Source: Deltaproteobacteria bacterium
GTDB taxonomy: Bacteria > Lernaellota > Lernaellaia > JACKCT01
Reading direction: 5' to 3'
DNA length: 64,000 nucleotides
Assembly: GCA_027493875.1 (NCBI GenBank)
Contig: JAOSJX010000022.1
Coordinates: 124,001 to 188,000, forward strand
This document shows positions 1 through 8,799 of this stretch, piece after piece. Position numbers and translations under genes: made by a program. A model generated the notes under the pieces. It was not told the DNA's origin, searched no databases, and saw only the letters and a list, made by a program, of their open reading frames with translations. The number at the start of each line of letters is the position of its first letter. Positions within the stretch are counted from its first letter, which is position 1.

Positions 1-210
1 GCTTAGTTCTCAAGCGTCCCGAGGCGACGATGGGGTGATCGATTCGTTGGTGCGTATCGGATACCCGATTACGGAGACGCATCCGGCCGCGGACCTGCCC
101 GGGCCCTACGGCGAGATCCATCCTCCCGCGGAGGTCATGGAATGGTACGCGGAGGCGCTCGCGGCCTGGCTCGACGCGCAAAATCTGGTTCCGGGGGCAC
201 ACCCCTTTGA
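1..210 (+). CDS. SGNH/GDSL-like hydrolase, C-terminal fragment (start outside window)
   Basis: This is the last part of a gene that starts before the window. It contains EIHPPAEVMEWYAEALAAW, which aligns with QIHPPPSVMTWYAEKIAAW at the end of the next gene, so the two are tandem paralogues. The His in IHPP sits where SGNH esterases carry their catalytic block V histidine. Reaching the TGA at 208-210 needs a one-base change in the G5 run at 193-197. That TGA overlaps the TTG start of the next gene, which suggests translational coupling. The substrate cannot be told from the sequence. Confidence 0.5.
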
Positions 211-1308
211 CGGAGCGTTCGGCCCAAGGACGGTGGGTTATCCGCTTCATCGTCGTCGTCGCGGCGGCAAGCGCGACGCTGTTGGGCGCCGAAATGTACG
301 TCCGCGTCGCCGCGCCGGATGCGCCGCTGCTGCAAGGTTTGCTTTACTTCGCGGTCGGGGACCGGCCGTCCCATCAATACGATCCCGATCCCGATCTTCT
401 TTATCGTCTCAAGCCAGGACGCGCCGAATACCAGACGCACATCGTCACGATCAACGAACACGGCGCCCGAGGGCCGGACCTGACCGCCGCGAAACCGCCG
501 GGGACGTTTCGCATCTTTGTTCTGGGCGGGTCGAACGTTTACGGCGCGGTCCTGAACGACGACGAAACGTGGCCGGCGCAACTGGAGGCGCGTCTCAACG
601 AAACGACCGGCCCGCCCGTGGAGGTCTGGAATTTCGGGGTCAGCGCGTACGTCGGCGTGCAGATGGCCGCGCTCGGCCGCGAGGTGACGGAACGGTTGAA
701 CCCGGATCCGTGATCGTCGCCCTTTCCAACAGCGGACAGAAGGCGATTTTCGAGGAGCCGGGGATATCCTTTACGGATCTGATTGCGAAGCACCCATGGA
801 TCTGGCCGGCGATGCGTCATACGGACGACGCGTCCGTCACCCGGATCGCCGGCTCGCCCGTAAAGGAAAAGTTGTTGGCGCACAGCCGCCTCTACCGCTA
901 TCTCGCGTTGCGCTATCTTCGGACAAAAGGTATCGAGAACCTTTCGGCACTTTTGAATCCCGAAGACCGCAACGTCGAGGCGATCCGGCGTTACATCGAC
1001 TGGGCGACAACGCGCACCAAAGCATGCCTGTTCGTCTGCCCCGCGGTATCGCCGCAATGGCTGACGCCTTACATCGAGTCAAAACTCCCGACGTTCATCC
1101 TGCGCGCCCGCGCGACGGAGGACGACGAAGGCGCGTACGCGTATTACGAGAGCATGGGATTTCCGGTGACCGTATCGCGCCCTCCGAGGATCTCGACGAG
1201 GTGTACGCCCAGATTCATCCGCCCCCGTCCGTGATGACGTGGTACGCCGAAAAGATCGCGGCGTGGCTGCGGTCGTCGGGGCTCGTGCCGGATCAGGGCG
1301 CCGAATAG
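207..1308 (+). CDS. SGNH/GDSL-like hydrolase family protein (two frameshifts)
   Basis: The protein is about 367 aa, starting at TTG 207. An N-terminal membrane anchor (about residues 11-30) is followed by a region typical of exported SGNH proteins (NEHGARGPDL). The block I nucleophile motif reads FVLGGSNVYG near residue 100, and the C-terminal IHPPPSVMTWYAEKI supplies the block V His. Frames change near 711 and near 1172, and both joins restore family-like sequence, so the breaks are probably sequencing errors. SGNH proteins of this shape often modify cell-surface glycans (esterase or acetyltransferase partner); that role is inferred. It is the second of two tandem copies. Confidence 0.6.
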
Positions 1309-3067
1309 GATTCCTGCGCTTCGAGGGAGTTCGGTGAGGGCGCCCATGACGCGTTCCTCGATCTTGCGGCTGGCCGTATTGCTTTCCTCGTAATGAGGGT
1401 GCGCGCTGGCATCGAAGCAGATCCACCACCACGTAAACGGCGGAAAGAACCACAGATCGTTCGGCGGATTGAAATCCGACGCCGGGATCACGTAGCCGAG
1501 ATCGTTGTTGGCGAGCCCGATGATGAAGGGATAGGGCCGCGTCGCCTGCTGTTTGAGGGGCGGATAAAGAAGCTCGTAGTCTTTGCCGGTCGGATGGTCT
1601 TTTTGATTCGTGCGGAAAATATTTCGGGACGTTCGTATGGAAGCCTTCGGGAAATCCCGCGGTCAATTCGCCGAGCAGTTCCGCGGGCGCGTTGATGAAC
1701 TGCGCCGGGCCGACGTTGACGACGCTCACTTCCGTCTTGAGATTGCGCCCTTTGGGAATCCATAGCCCCGTCACGCACAGCCCTTTCACGCAGCGGCCGA
1801 CGTCGCGGTCGGGCTGGCCGTCGTCGTGATAAAGCATGCCCGGCGTATGCCCGAGAATGCCCATCGCGGACGCGAGGCGGAAAAGCGGATTTTGCAGCGG
1901 TACGAGAATATCTTTTTTCGCGAAGCTCACCTCGGGTTCGCGAACGGTTTCGCTTTGTGACGCCAGCGCGGCCATCGCGGCTTTGGCCATTTCGCGGCCC
2001 TGCACTTCCATGTAGCGGAAGTCGTTGGGAATGAGACGGTCTTCGGGAACGGTCGCCGGATCGGCGTCAACGGGAATGACCGGTTCGATTTCCGGGTCCC
2101 AGATGCGCTGCTGGAGATTGGTGACCATGCCGCCGAGAGCGCCGGAGAAGTAGAGCGGCACGCCGCCGTTTTTCTCGCGGATCGTTCGCCGCACGGCGCC
2201 GGGAAAACCGGGCGAGATGATGTGGCCCCACGCCTCGCGCGCCGCGTCGGTGAGATTCACCGCCCCGATGCCGTAGAGATCGTGAGCGTACTGCAGAACG
2301 GACTCCGGGTGGCAATTTCCCTGCACCACGGTCGCGATCGGCTCGCCGTCCCAATTGTCCACGCCCAGCACCATGAGATCGTCGTCGACGATCAGCGGCT
2401 CGCGCTGATCGGTCATGCCGAAGGAGAATTTCGTGCGCGCGACGCGGATCGCCGCGGGCTCGAGCGTAAAGGCCGCTTGCTCGATGGCGATGGCCGTGCG
2501 GCGCATGACGTCCTCGAACCACACGCCGTTGACGCCGCTTTTCGCGTGGCGGCGCGGGTTGTACACGATGCCGAGCACGCCGCCCGCACCTTCGCTTTCG
2601 AGGCCGGTGAGGCCGAGCGTGTCGGGGCCCATGTGGTTGTGCGTCGGGGCGATGACGATGTGATCGACGGCGGCGGAAACGCCGACGAGATCGCGGATGG
2701 CGTCGGCGTCCGGGCCGAGGATGAGGTAGAGATCGGTGGACACGTACGCGACGCGCGTTTTGCGGCGGGCGTCGTCCACGACAAGGACCGACGTTTTCAG
2801 CGGCCCTTGAATGTAGTGCGCCTCGCCCCGGCCGTTGCCGACGTAGATGGTGCCTTCCTCGAACGACGTGACGCGCTCGCCGAGGTTGAAGGGCGCGCCC
2901 GCGCCGCCGGGGTCGAACTTGCCGTTGCCGTCGGCGTCGTCCCACGTTTTGACGTGCGGGGTGATGTCGAATTCGCGCGCCGCCGCGCGGAAGGGATGGT
3001 CCCCGGCGAACGCGGGTGCGGCGATCGCCAGCGCCGCGGCGGCGAGAACAACACGCGCGATCTTCAT
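1293..3067 (-). CDS. Neutral/alkaline ceramidase-like secreted hydrolase
   Basis: A Sec signal peptide (MKIARVVLAAAALAIAAPAFA) is followed by a region resembling the N-terminal domain of neutral/alkaline non-lysosomal ceramidases: FDITPH near the start and the metal-binding-type motif APTHNHMGPDT near residue 135. Known members hydrolyse the ceramide amide bond in the periplasm or outside the cell. The frame changes near 1620; beyond it the sequence continues as KDHPTGKDYELLYPPLKQQA and ends in an aromatic-rich stretch (WFFPPFTWWW). The exact stop is uncertain: a TGA at 1293-1295 is likely, giving a 3' overlap with the convergent SGNH gene. It lies 13 bp after the desaturase stop, so the two are probably co-transcribed. 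The ceramide substrate is inferred from family only. Confidence 0.65.
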
Positions 3068-3080
3068 CGGCGCCGGCCGT

Positions 3081-4052
3081 TCACGAAGCCGCCTTTTCCC
3101 ACGCGGTATGCGCCTTGGAGTTTTCGATAAGCCACCCGCGCAACAGTTCCGGGTAGGTGCGGTTTTCCTGGCCGATTTCCTCGAAGAAGGGCCGGAGCGC
3201 GAGGTTCAGCTTGCGGAGGTTGTACATGGGCACGGTCGGAAAGTAGTGGTGCTCCATGTGAAAGTTGGACCAGAGAAAAAGATAGTGCGTCAGCCAACTG
3301 CCGTCCACGCGCGTCCCCCATTTGGCGGGGTCTTCCGGGTCGATCCAGTAATGCTGGCCGAGACGGTTGACGATAAACGCGATCGGGAAGAACACCGTGA
3401 GCGGGATGAGGTGCACGCGCAGCATCACGCCCCATCCCCCGATGACAACGAGGGCCGCGGCGATGGCGACGTGCAAACTCCAATTCACGATGCGCTCCAA
3501 GCGGATTTTTTTGCGGAGCGCGTCGGAATAGGTTTTCGTTTCCTCATTGGCGGCCTTCGCGTAAATCGCGAGCAGGCCGATCGTGAAATAAAGCAGCTTG
3601 TACCAACGCGCGTTGCGCTTCGGGGAGAGGTGCGCGCGTTTCGGGTCGTCGTGTTCGCTGCCGAGGTTGGCGTGGTGGTCGAGATGCCAGCGCGTAAACT
3701 GCGTCGCCGAGATCGCGCTCGGGAACGCGTAGACGAGCCCGAGGAAGCGGCTGAGTTTTTTGTGCGGTTTCGCGAAAATCGCGTTGTGAAGCTGGTCGTG
3801 CAGAAGAATGATGAAGCCGAGCGCCGTCACGCCTTGCAGCGCCGCGGCGGGAATCCAGATGAACGGATTGGTCTGCGTCCAGCACAGATAACCCGCGACA
3901 AACATTTGCAGAAATTGGCGCCCGACGGTCAGAAAATGCCGCCACGGCCGGATCTTTTGCAGTTCACGCACCTTTTCCGGTGGCAGATGCTTGCGGATGC
4001 GCGCGAGCACGTCGTCGGCGTGGTCGAACCAGATATTTGCTTTGCGGGCCAC
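3081..4052 (-). CDS. Fatty acid desaturase family membrane protein
   Basis: This is an intact membrane di-iron desaturase or hydroxylase of about 323 aa. The three histidine boxes are visible: HDQLHNAIF (HxxxH), WHLDHHANLG (HxxHH) and FHMEHHYFP (HxxHH). Hydrophobic segments lie before box 1 and between boxes 2 and 3, as in the family. GTG 4052 is chosen as the start because an AAGAGG ribosome binding site precedes it; the frame stays open back to 4127. Probable role: O2-dependent introduction of a double bond or hydroxyl into a membrane lipid chain. The pairing with a ceramidase-like gene makes a sphingolipid or amide-lipid substrate possible, but that is inference. Confidence 0.82.
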   Translation of the reverse strand: MARKANIWFDHADDVLARIRKHLPPEKVRELQKIRPWRHFLTVGRQFLQMFVAGYLCWTQTNPFIWIPAAALQGVTALGFIILLHDQLHNAIFAKPHKKLSRFLGLVYAFPSAISATQFTRWHLDHHANLGSEHDDPKRAHLSPKRNARWYKLLYFTIGLLAIYAKAANEETKTYSDALRKKIRLERIVNWSLHVAIAAALVVIGGWGVMLRVHLIPLTVFFPIAFIVNRLGQHYWIDPEDPAKWGTRVDGSWLTHYLFLWSNFHMEHHYFPTVPMYNLRKLNLALRPFFEEIGQENRTYPELLRGWLIENSKAHTAWEKAAS

Positions 4053-4210
4053 GGATCCTCTTTTTTTCTTCCCCGGCGGCGCCACCAACGCGCCGCGCAG
4101 GCAATTTTTTATTCTACGAACCGTCAAAAGTCGTGTAAAGCAAGAAAAGTGACGAACGATCCGCGTTTTAGCGTTTTTCTGCTCGATCCGCGAGGTGATG
4201 GTGGCGGCAT

Positions 4211-4429
4211 GTCGGTTATGAGGTGGCGCGGCCGGTGCGTTTCGTGCGCGGGGGGCTGTTCGTCGATTGCGGGGTCGTCGAAGCCGTATGCAATACCTTC
4301 ATCGGCCAACGACTCAAGCGTTCCGGAATGGGGTGATCGGTCCGCGGCGTCAACGCCGTCATCGCCCCGCGAGCCACAATACCCTTCGGACGGCTCACCG
4401 ATTCGTGGGAATCCCGCCGTGCCGCATGA
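4211..4429 (+). pseudogene. ISKra4-like transposase, C-terminal remnant
   Basis: One frame reads YEVARPVRFVRGGLFVDCGV and then VEAVCNTFIGQRLKRSGMG, a stop, and SVRGVNAVIAPR, ending with a stop at 4427-4429. This matches the conserved end of ISKra4-type transposases (GxVEAxCKTxxxQRLKxSGMxWS...GAxAVxxLR), with TGA where the family has Trp. There is no start, no N-terminal catalytic part and no visible terminal repeat, so it is a decayed fragment. It occupies most of the gap between the desaturase and the next plus-strand gene; nothing else is seen in 4053-4542. Confidence 0.6.
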
Positions 4430-4542
4430 AAACCCGGTTCTATGACGCAGGCCTGCGCCGCCCCCAAAGTCACGGACCGCGGGTCAAGAACCGCGGGGAA
4501 ACGGCCGATAAACAACGACGGATACGTGCGCCGGAGGATGGA

Positions 4543-5364
4543 ATGGACCCGAAAACGTGGGCCGCGGTCGCGTTGGCGGCGCTTCTGTCGACTGCCGTCA
4601 CCACTCTATCGATCGCGCAGGTCCCGGAATGCGCCAATGACGCGCAATGCGAGGACGGCATCCCCTGCACCGTCAACACATGCGAACTTCCCCCCGGACA
4701 ATGCGCGACGCAAAACAATTGCGGCACCATCACCGTCGCGCCGGAATGTCCGCCGCTTCCGTGGGCGGAGGCGTTTTCGGTGCCGATCGTCATCTCGAAC
4801 GCTTCCGGCGTCGACGCGCTCGGGGTGACGTTCGATTTCGACCACGACGCGCTTTCTTACGCGGGTTTCACGCTCGCCGGGACGCTCCTCGACGGGCATG
4901 GAAGCTTCATCAACTGCGGCCTCGAAGGATCGGGCGCCGTGGGATGCAGCGCGAACCCCTACCCGCCGCTCGGCGAGGGAAGCTCCGGGCCGCTGTTTTT
5001 CTCCAGTTCACGAAGATCGGCGAACCGGTGACGAGACGTTTCGTGACGTTCAACCTGTCCGGCGACCTCGCGCTGATGACGCCCGGCGAATGCTTTTCGG
5101 CTCTGCCGCCCGACGACGATGACGACACCGACGATGACGCGGATGACGACACCGACCCCTGGCATGACGACGACGTCACCGACGACGACACGGCCGGCGC
5201 GGACGACGACAGCGCCGACGACGACACGGGCGACGGCTGGTGGGGGCGACGACGACGATGGCGACAACGGCGGCGGCTCCGCCGATCCCGGCGGCGTGGA
5301 TGTCGGCAACGACGCCGAATTGCCCGAGAAGGACGAGGCCACGTCGTCGATCTGCGGGTGCTGA
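4543..5364 (+). CDS. Secreted Cys-rich/cohesin-like protein with Asp-rich tail ending CGC
   Basis: A signal peptide (residues 1-26) precedes a Cys-rich module of the type common in myxobacterial surface proteins (ECANDAQCEDGIPCTVNTC). A beta-rich region follows (VPIVISNASGVDALGVTFDF) that resembles cohesin-type domains. The last 90 or so residues are Asp-rich and end SSICGC at the stop. Frames change near 5004 and again in a G5 run near 5242. There is no lipobox after the signal peptide, unlike the Asp-rich lipoproteins nearby. It shares the tail design with the Kelch protein (33.2 kb) and the subtilisin-like protein (57.1 kb). Function is unknown; surface display or adhesion is plausible. 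Confidence 0.6.
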
Positions 5365-5416
5365 ACTGAGGAAGACAAACGATGGGGAGCGGCGAACATC
5401 TTTTCGGCGCTCGGCA

Positions 5417-5438
5417 CAGCCCTGCTTTAGCAGGGCTG
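5417..5438. repeat. REP-like hairpin
   Basis: A perfect inverted repeat with stem CAGCCCTGC and a short loop follows the gene end. The GGCACAGCC sequence around its left arm matches the start of the REP copy 60 bp downstream, so it is probably a divergent member of the same family. It could also act as a transcription terminator for the upstream gene. Confidence 0.5.
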
Positions 5439-5480
5439 CGCGTGAAATGCCGTAACTATCGTCGCGCGATAGCCGAGCGC

Positions 5481-5506
5481 GTGTGGCACAGCCGCCCTCG
5501 GCTGTG
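5481..5506 (+). repeat. REP element, left copy
   Basis: This is a 26-bp element beginning GTGTGG followed by a hairpin with stem CACAGCCG, loop CCCT and CGGCTGTG. An exact reverse-complement copy lies at 6007-6032, so the two bracket the RAYT gene head to head, the classic arrangement of a REP with its transposase. Confidence 0.8.
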
Positions 5507-5508
5507 CA

Positions 5509-5988
5509 TTAAAAGTCATCGTTCTCGTTGCGCCAAAGCCAAGGATACTCGTCCGGTTCCGAACACAAACCTTTTCTGACCGGATTGAAGCAAATGTATT
5601 CCGCTTTCCTGTACCGGCTCTCCGACGACCGTAAAATATGGTCGAATGACTCGTCTTGCCAAACGCGGCCTTTTCGGTCGAGCGCTTTATTGATCGAATG
5701 GGAGGATGATTCTTTTATTCCGCACATAATTTCCGCAAGCGTATACGGCGCACCGTCTTCATTGATCATCGGCGTAAACAGGAGATGGACCTGATCGGGC
5801 ATGACTACGGCAACGTGAAGCGCGTAGCGGCGATCGTGGTCGAATATGCAGTGTTTTAGAACGAGCGACCGGGGTCGTTCGTCAAGGACAAAACCTCGCG
5901 TTGTCCGAAATGTGACAAAGTAAGTTTTTGACTCCAATTGAATGTGAGGCAAGTTTCTACGGTAGCGGTACTTTGCCTGTTTTGTCAT
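5509..5988 (-). CDS. REP-associated tyrosine transposase (RAYT, Y1 family)
   Basis: The protein is 159 aa from ATG 5988; an upstream frame extension runs into the REP and is not used. Y1/HUH transposase hallmarks are KYRYRRNLPHI at the start, VVMPDQVHLLF in the middle, and the catalytic-Tyr region YRKAEYICFNPVRKG. In most relatives the HUH motif reads MPNHVH or MPDHVH; here the first His is Gln, so metal binding may be altered. The family mobilises REP elements as single strands. It is flanked by mirrored REPs at 5481 and 6007. Base composition is lower in GC than the neighbours, consistent with transfer. Confidence 0.85.
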   Translation of the reverse strand: MTKQAKYRYRRNLPHIQLESKTYFVTFRTTRGFVLDERPRSLVLKHCIFDHDRRYALHVAVVMPDQVHLLFTPMINEDGAPYTLAEIMCGIKESSSHSINKALDRKGRVWQDESFDHILRSSESRYRKAEYICFNPVRKGLCSEPDEYPWLWRNENDDF

Positions 5989-6006
5989 TTTGAAACTGAA
6001 TCTTGA

Positions 6007-6032
6007 CACAGCCGAGGGCGGCTGTGCCACAC
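6007..6032 (-). repeat. REP element, right copy
   Basis: This is the exact reverse complement of the 26 bp at 5481-5506, with the same CACAGCCG/CGGCTGTG stem. It lies immediately upstream of the RAYT start. Confidence 0.8.
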
Positions 6033-6066
6033 GTCTCTCGTGGTCGCGAACACTTGGCCCATCGCT

Positions 6067-7104
6067 CTACCGTTTTTCGCCCGGACGTTTCACCATCATG
6101 ATACGTGGGGCGACCGACACACCGGCAATTCGGTCGGCCGCATAACGGCAGAATTCCTCATTGAGATCGATCCCGATAAAACGGCGGCCGAGGCGTTTGG
6201 CCGCAACGCACGTCGTTCCCGACCCGCCAGCGGATCGAGAATAATATCGCCGGCGAAACCTTCCTCCGGCACCGCGGCGAAGGAATACATGGCGATCAGG
6301 CGATTCGGCAGCGCCTCGGGAAACGGCGCCGGATGACCTTCGAGGCGCGGAACGTTCTCGGGGTACATCCACCAGATTTGGCGCGTCAGATCCATCCACT
6401 CGTCGCTCGTGATCTTTGACGCTTCCTTCACCCGTTTCGGGAGCGTCCGCGGTTTTCCGGGTTTGACGAAGACGGCGATGAATTCGATGTAATTACGTTC
6501 GTAGAGGTTCGGCGGATGGGGATACGAGCCGAACATTTTTTTCCGTTGTCTGCTTCTCCCAGATATAGAGGCTGAAGAGGCGCAGCGAGGTTTCGCGCTC
6601 GATGTGTTCTTTGATGTCGGAATAAAGATCGACGATGACGCGCGTGTGCGTTCCCGGCCGCACTTTTTCGGAAAGACTTTTCGACAAAGGCAGCAAGGGA
6701 ACGTTCAAACAAAATTTTCCGTTGGGCAAAAGGGCTCGTTCGACGCCCCGCCAGACGCGATCCAGCGCGTCCAGGTATTCGTCGTAAGAGCCAGCGCCGA
6801 TCTGGCCGGGGACGCCATAGTCCACCGTGTTCCAATACGGCGGACTCGTCACCGCGCACGCGCACCACGCTTCCGGCAAACGTTCGAGAACATCCGCCCC
6901 CTCGCCGCAGACGAGGCGGTCGGTGCATTGGTCAAGCGCGAGTTTCGACGAAGTTTGGCGCGCGTCGATATAGGATCCGCCTGATTCTTCGGAGGTCCGC
7001 CGATTGACGCTTCTTGAATTTGGCGCATCCGCGGTGGGACGGCGCGAACGAATAGACCCCTCGTCGCGAAACTTGCGATCGCGCCGGAGCTTGCCGGGGC
7101 TCAT
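6067..7104 (-). CDS. Site-specific DNA methyltransferase (N4/N6, DPPY-type; two frameshifts)
   Basis: The protein is about 345 aa. The catalytic motif IV reads AVTSPPYWNT near residue 90 (SPPY is typical of N4-cytosine or beta-class N6-adenine enzymes). The SAM-binding end reads DPLAG then SGTTCVAAKRLGRRFIGIDL, giving the order catalytic motif first, SAM motif last. Frames change in an A7 run at 6536-6543 and again near 6230; joining them restores the family sequence. No restriction endonuclease is seen nearby, so it may be an orphan methylase or regulatory. It begins 7 bp after the stop of the upstream minus-strand lipoprotein gene. Confidence 0.75.
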
Positions 7105-7110
7105 GGCCGG

Positions 7111-8736
7111 TTACATGTCCTTGGTGACGTACCCGTACGCCGAGGCCAGCCAGTACGCGACGAGATAATCGACGCCCGGATTGACGTCCGCCGGATTGTC
7201 CGTGCCGCAGGGATCGATGTTCCACGCGTTGCGCTGCCAGAGAAAATCCGTGGAGCACTGCTGCGACACCGGATAGGCATCGAGGGCCTGATAGTGCGCC
7301 GTGCCCATGATGTCCGCGAGGAACGGATATTGGGCCTGCAGATCGGTCAGAAACACCGACACCGGATCGAGCTGCGCCGGGGGCGGCGGTTCCAAGTGGT
7401 AGGAGTCGTTCGGCGCGTCGCGGAAGTCCGTCAGATCCTCGATCATCTGGTCCATCTGGTCGTCCCAATAATCGTCCTTCGTCGGATCGAGGCCGCCCTG
7501 CGCCATGTGGATCGCCGTGAAAAACGCGTTGTGCTGCAAATCCGACGCGATGTGGATCTGCTGGCGGAACAGCCCTGGAACCAATCGGAGCGGTCGCAGT
7601 ACGGACGCATCAGCCGCAGGAGATTGAAAAGTTCTCGTGCGCGAGGTTCAGACCGTAATGCTGCATCCAGCGGTTCGTCCGCGCGATGTTCGACAGACGC
7701 ATCAACAGCTCTTTTTTCCGGATGCGCCCATTCCTTAACGATGTCGAAAAAGCGCTCCTCGCCGGTGATGTGATAGCCGATCAGCGCCCAGTTCATCTGC
7801 TGCGAGGTAATGACGCTGGGCGCCGCCGTCGTCGGCTGACCGTCCACGTCGATGATTTTCCAGTTCTGCGCGATCAGCGCGTCGAGCACTTCCTCCACGT
7901 CGTCACGGATCATCGTGCGCATATCAGTGTCGTCGACCAGATCGTAGGCGAGGCTCATCCCGAAGAACCAACCGGTGTATTGGTCGCGGCTCGTGTTGCC
8001 CTTCCAAAAATCGCCGGCGAACTCGCCCGTATCGAGGCAATGCACGTAGTCCGGTTCCGTCACGCAGCGCGCCACCTCGCCGGCGTGCGCCGGATCGCTC
8101 TGCTCCCCCACGTATCGGGCGATAAACCCGGGTTTGCCCGTCACGTGCAGATGCCGGTCGAGCGCCTCTGCGGCGCGGATCGCGTTCGCCTTCGCCTGCG
8201 CTTCGCCCGTTACGTGATAGCGCAGCGCCTGGCTCGCGAGGTACGTTCCCGTCCACATGCACGCGTCGCCGGTGCCGCCGTAGGACTGCACCGTCGTCCG
8301 GCCCGCGTCCGTGAAACGCACTTCGACCGTCGAGCCGTATCCGGGTTGGTGCCACATCTCGTGCCACGCGTCGTAGTCCTGCGCCTTCAAACGCAGGCGT
8401 CCCGGCGGACGGCGCTTCGTCGTACGTCATATCGACGAGAACGTCCTCGTCGCATTCGGGAATCAGATCGAAGGTATCGTCGTCGCCGGTATCATCGTCG
8501 GCGTCGTCATCGAGATCGTCGTCGGCGTCATCGTCCGCGTCGTCGTCCGGCCAATCCGGTCGGTCAAAATCGTCCGTATCGTCGTCGGCATCGTCGTCCG
8601 CGACGTCGTCGTCATCGGGAGCGGCGCCGCCGCCATCATCGTCGTCGTCATCACCGCACGCGCCCATCCAAAACGCGCAGGCGACGAGCGCCACCAAGAC
8701 CATCGCCCGCAGAAAAATCGAGTTCGCCTCAACCAT
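7111..8736 (-). CDS. Asp-rich lipoprotein, alpha-helical (six-hairpin-like) domain
   Basis: The start ATG 8736 has a GGGATC-type ribosome site. The lipoprotein signal ends FWMGAC, and the mature protein begins CGDDDDDDGGG followed by about 70 residues of Asp-rich spacer. The body (about 450 aa) has repeated aromatic helices (DAWHEMWHQPGYGS, YTGWFFGMSLAYDLV, QMNWALIGYHITGEERFFDI) that resemble alpha/alpha-toroid glycosidase or lyase folds. No catalytic motif was recognised, so the enzyme class is not assigned. Frames change near 8400, 7705 and 7575. It is probably an outer-membrane, possibly surface-exposed lipoprotein. Confidence 0.6.
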
Positions 8737-8799
8737 TTCGATCCCCAAAAACATCACGATGAGAGCCGCCAAAAATATCTGCCGTAGTTTACTGATCCG

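Noticed and set aside
4124..4515. Short minus-strand open frames between the desaturase and the Cys-rich gene
   Set aside because: There is no ribosome site or similarity; the plus strand there carries a transposase remnant that explains the sequence.
6067..7104. Complete restriction-modification system
   Set aside because: No endonuclease or specificity gene lies beside the methyltransferase.
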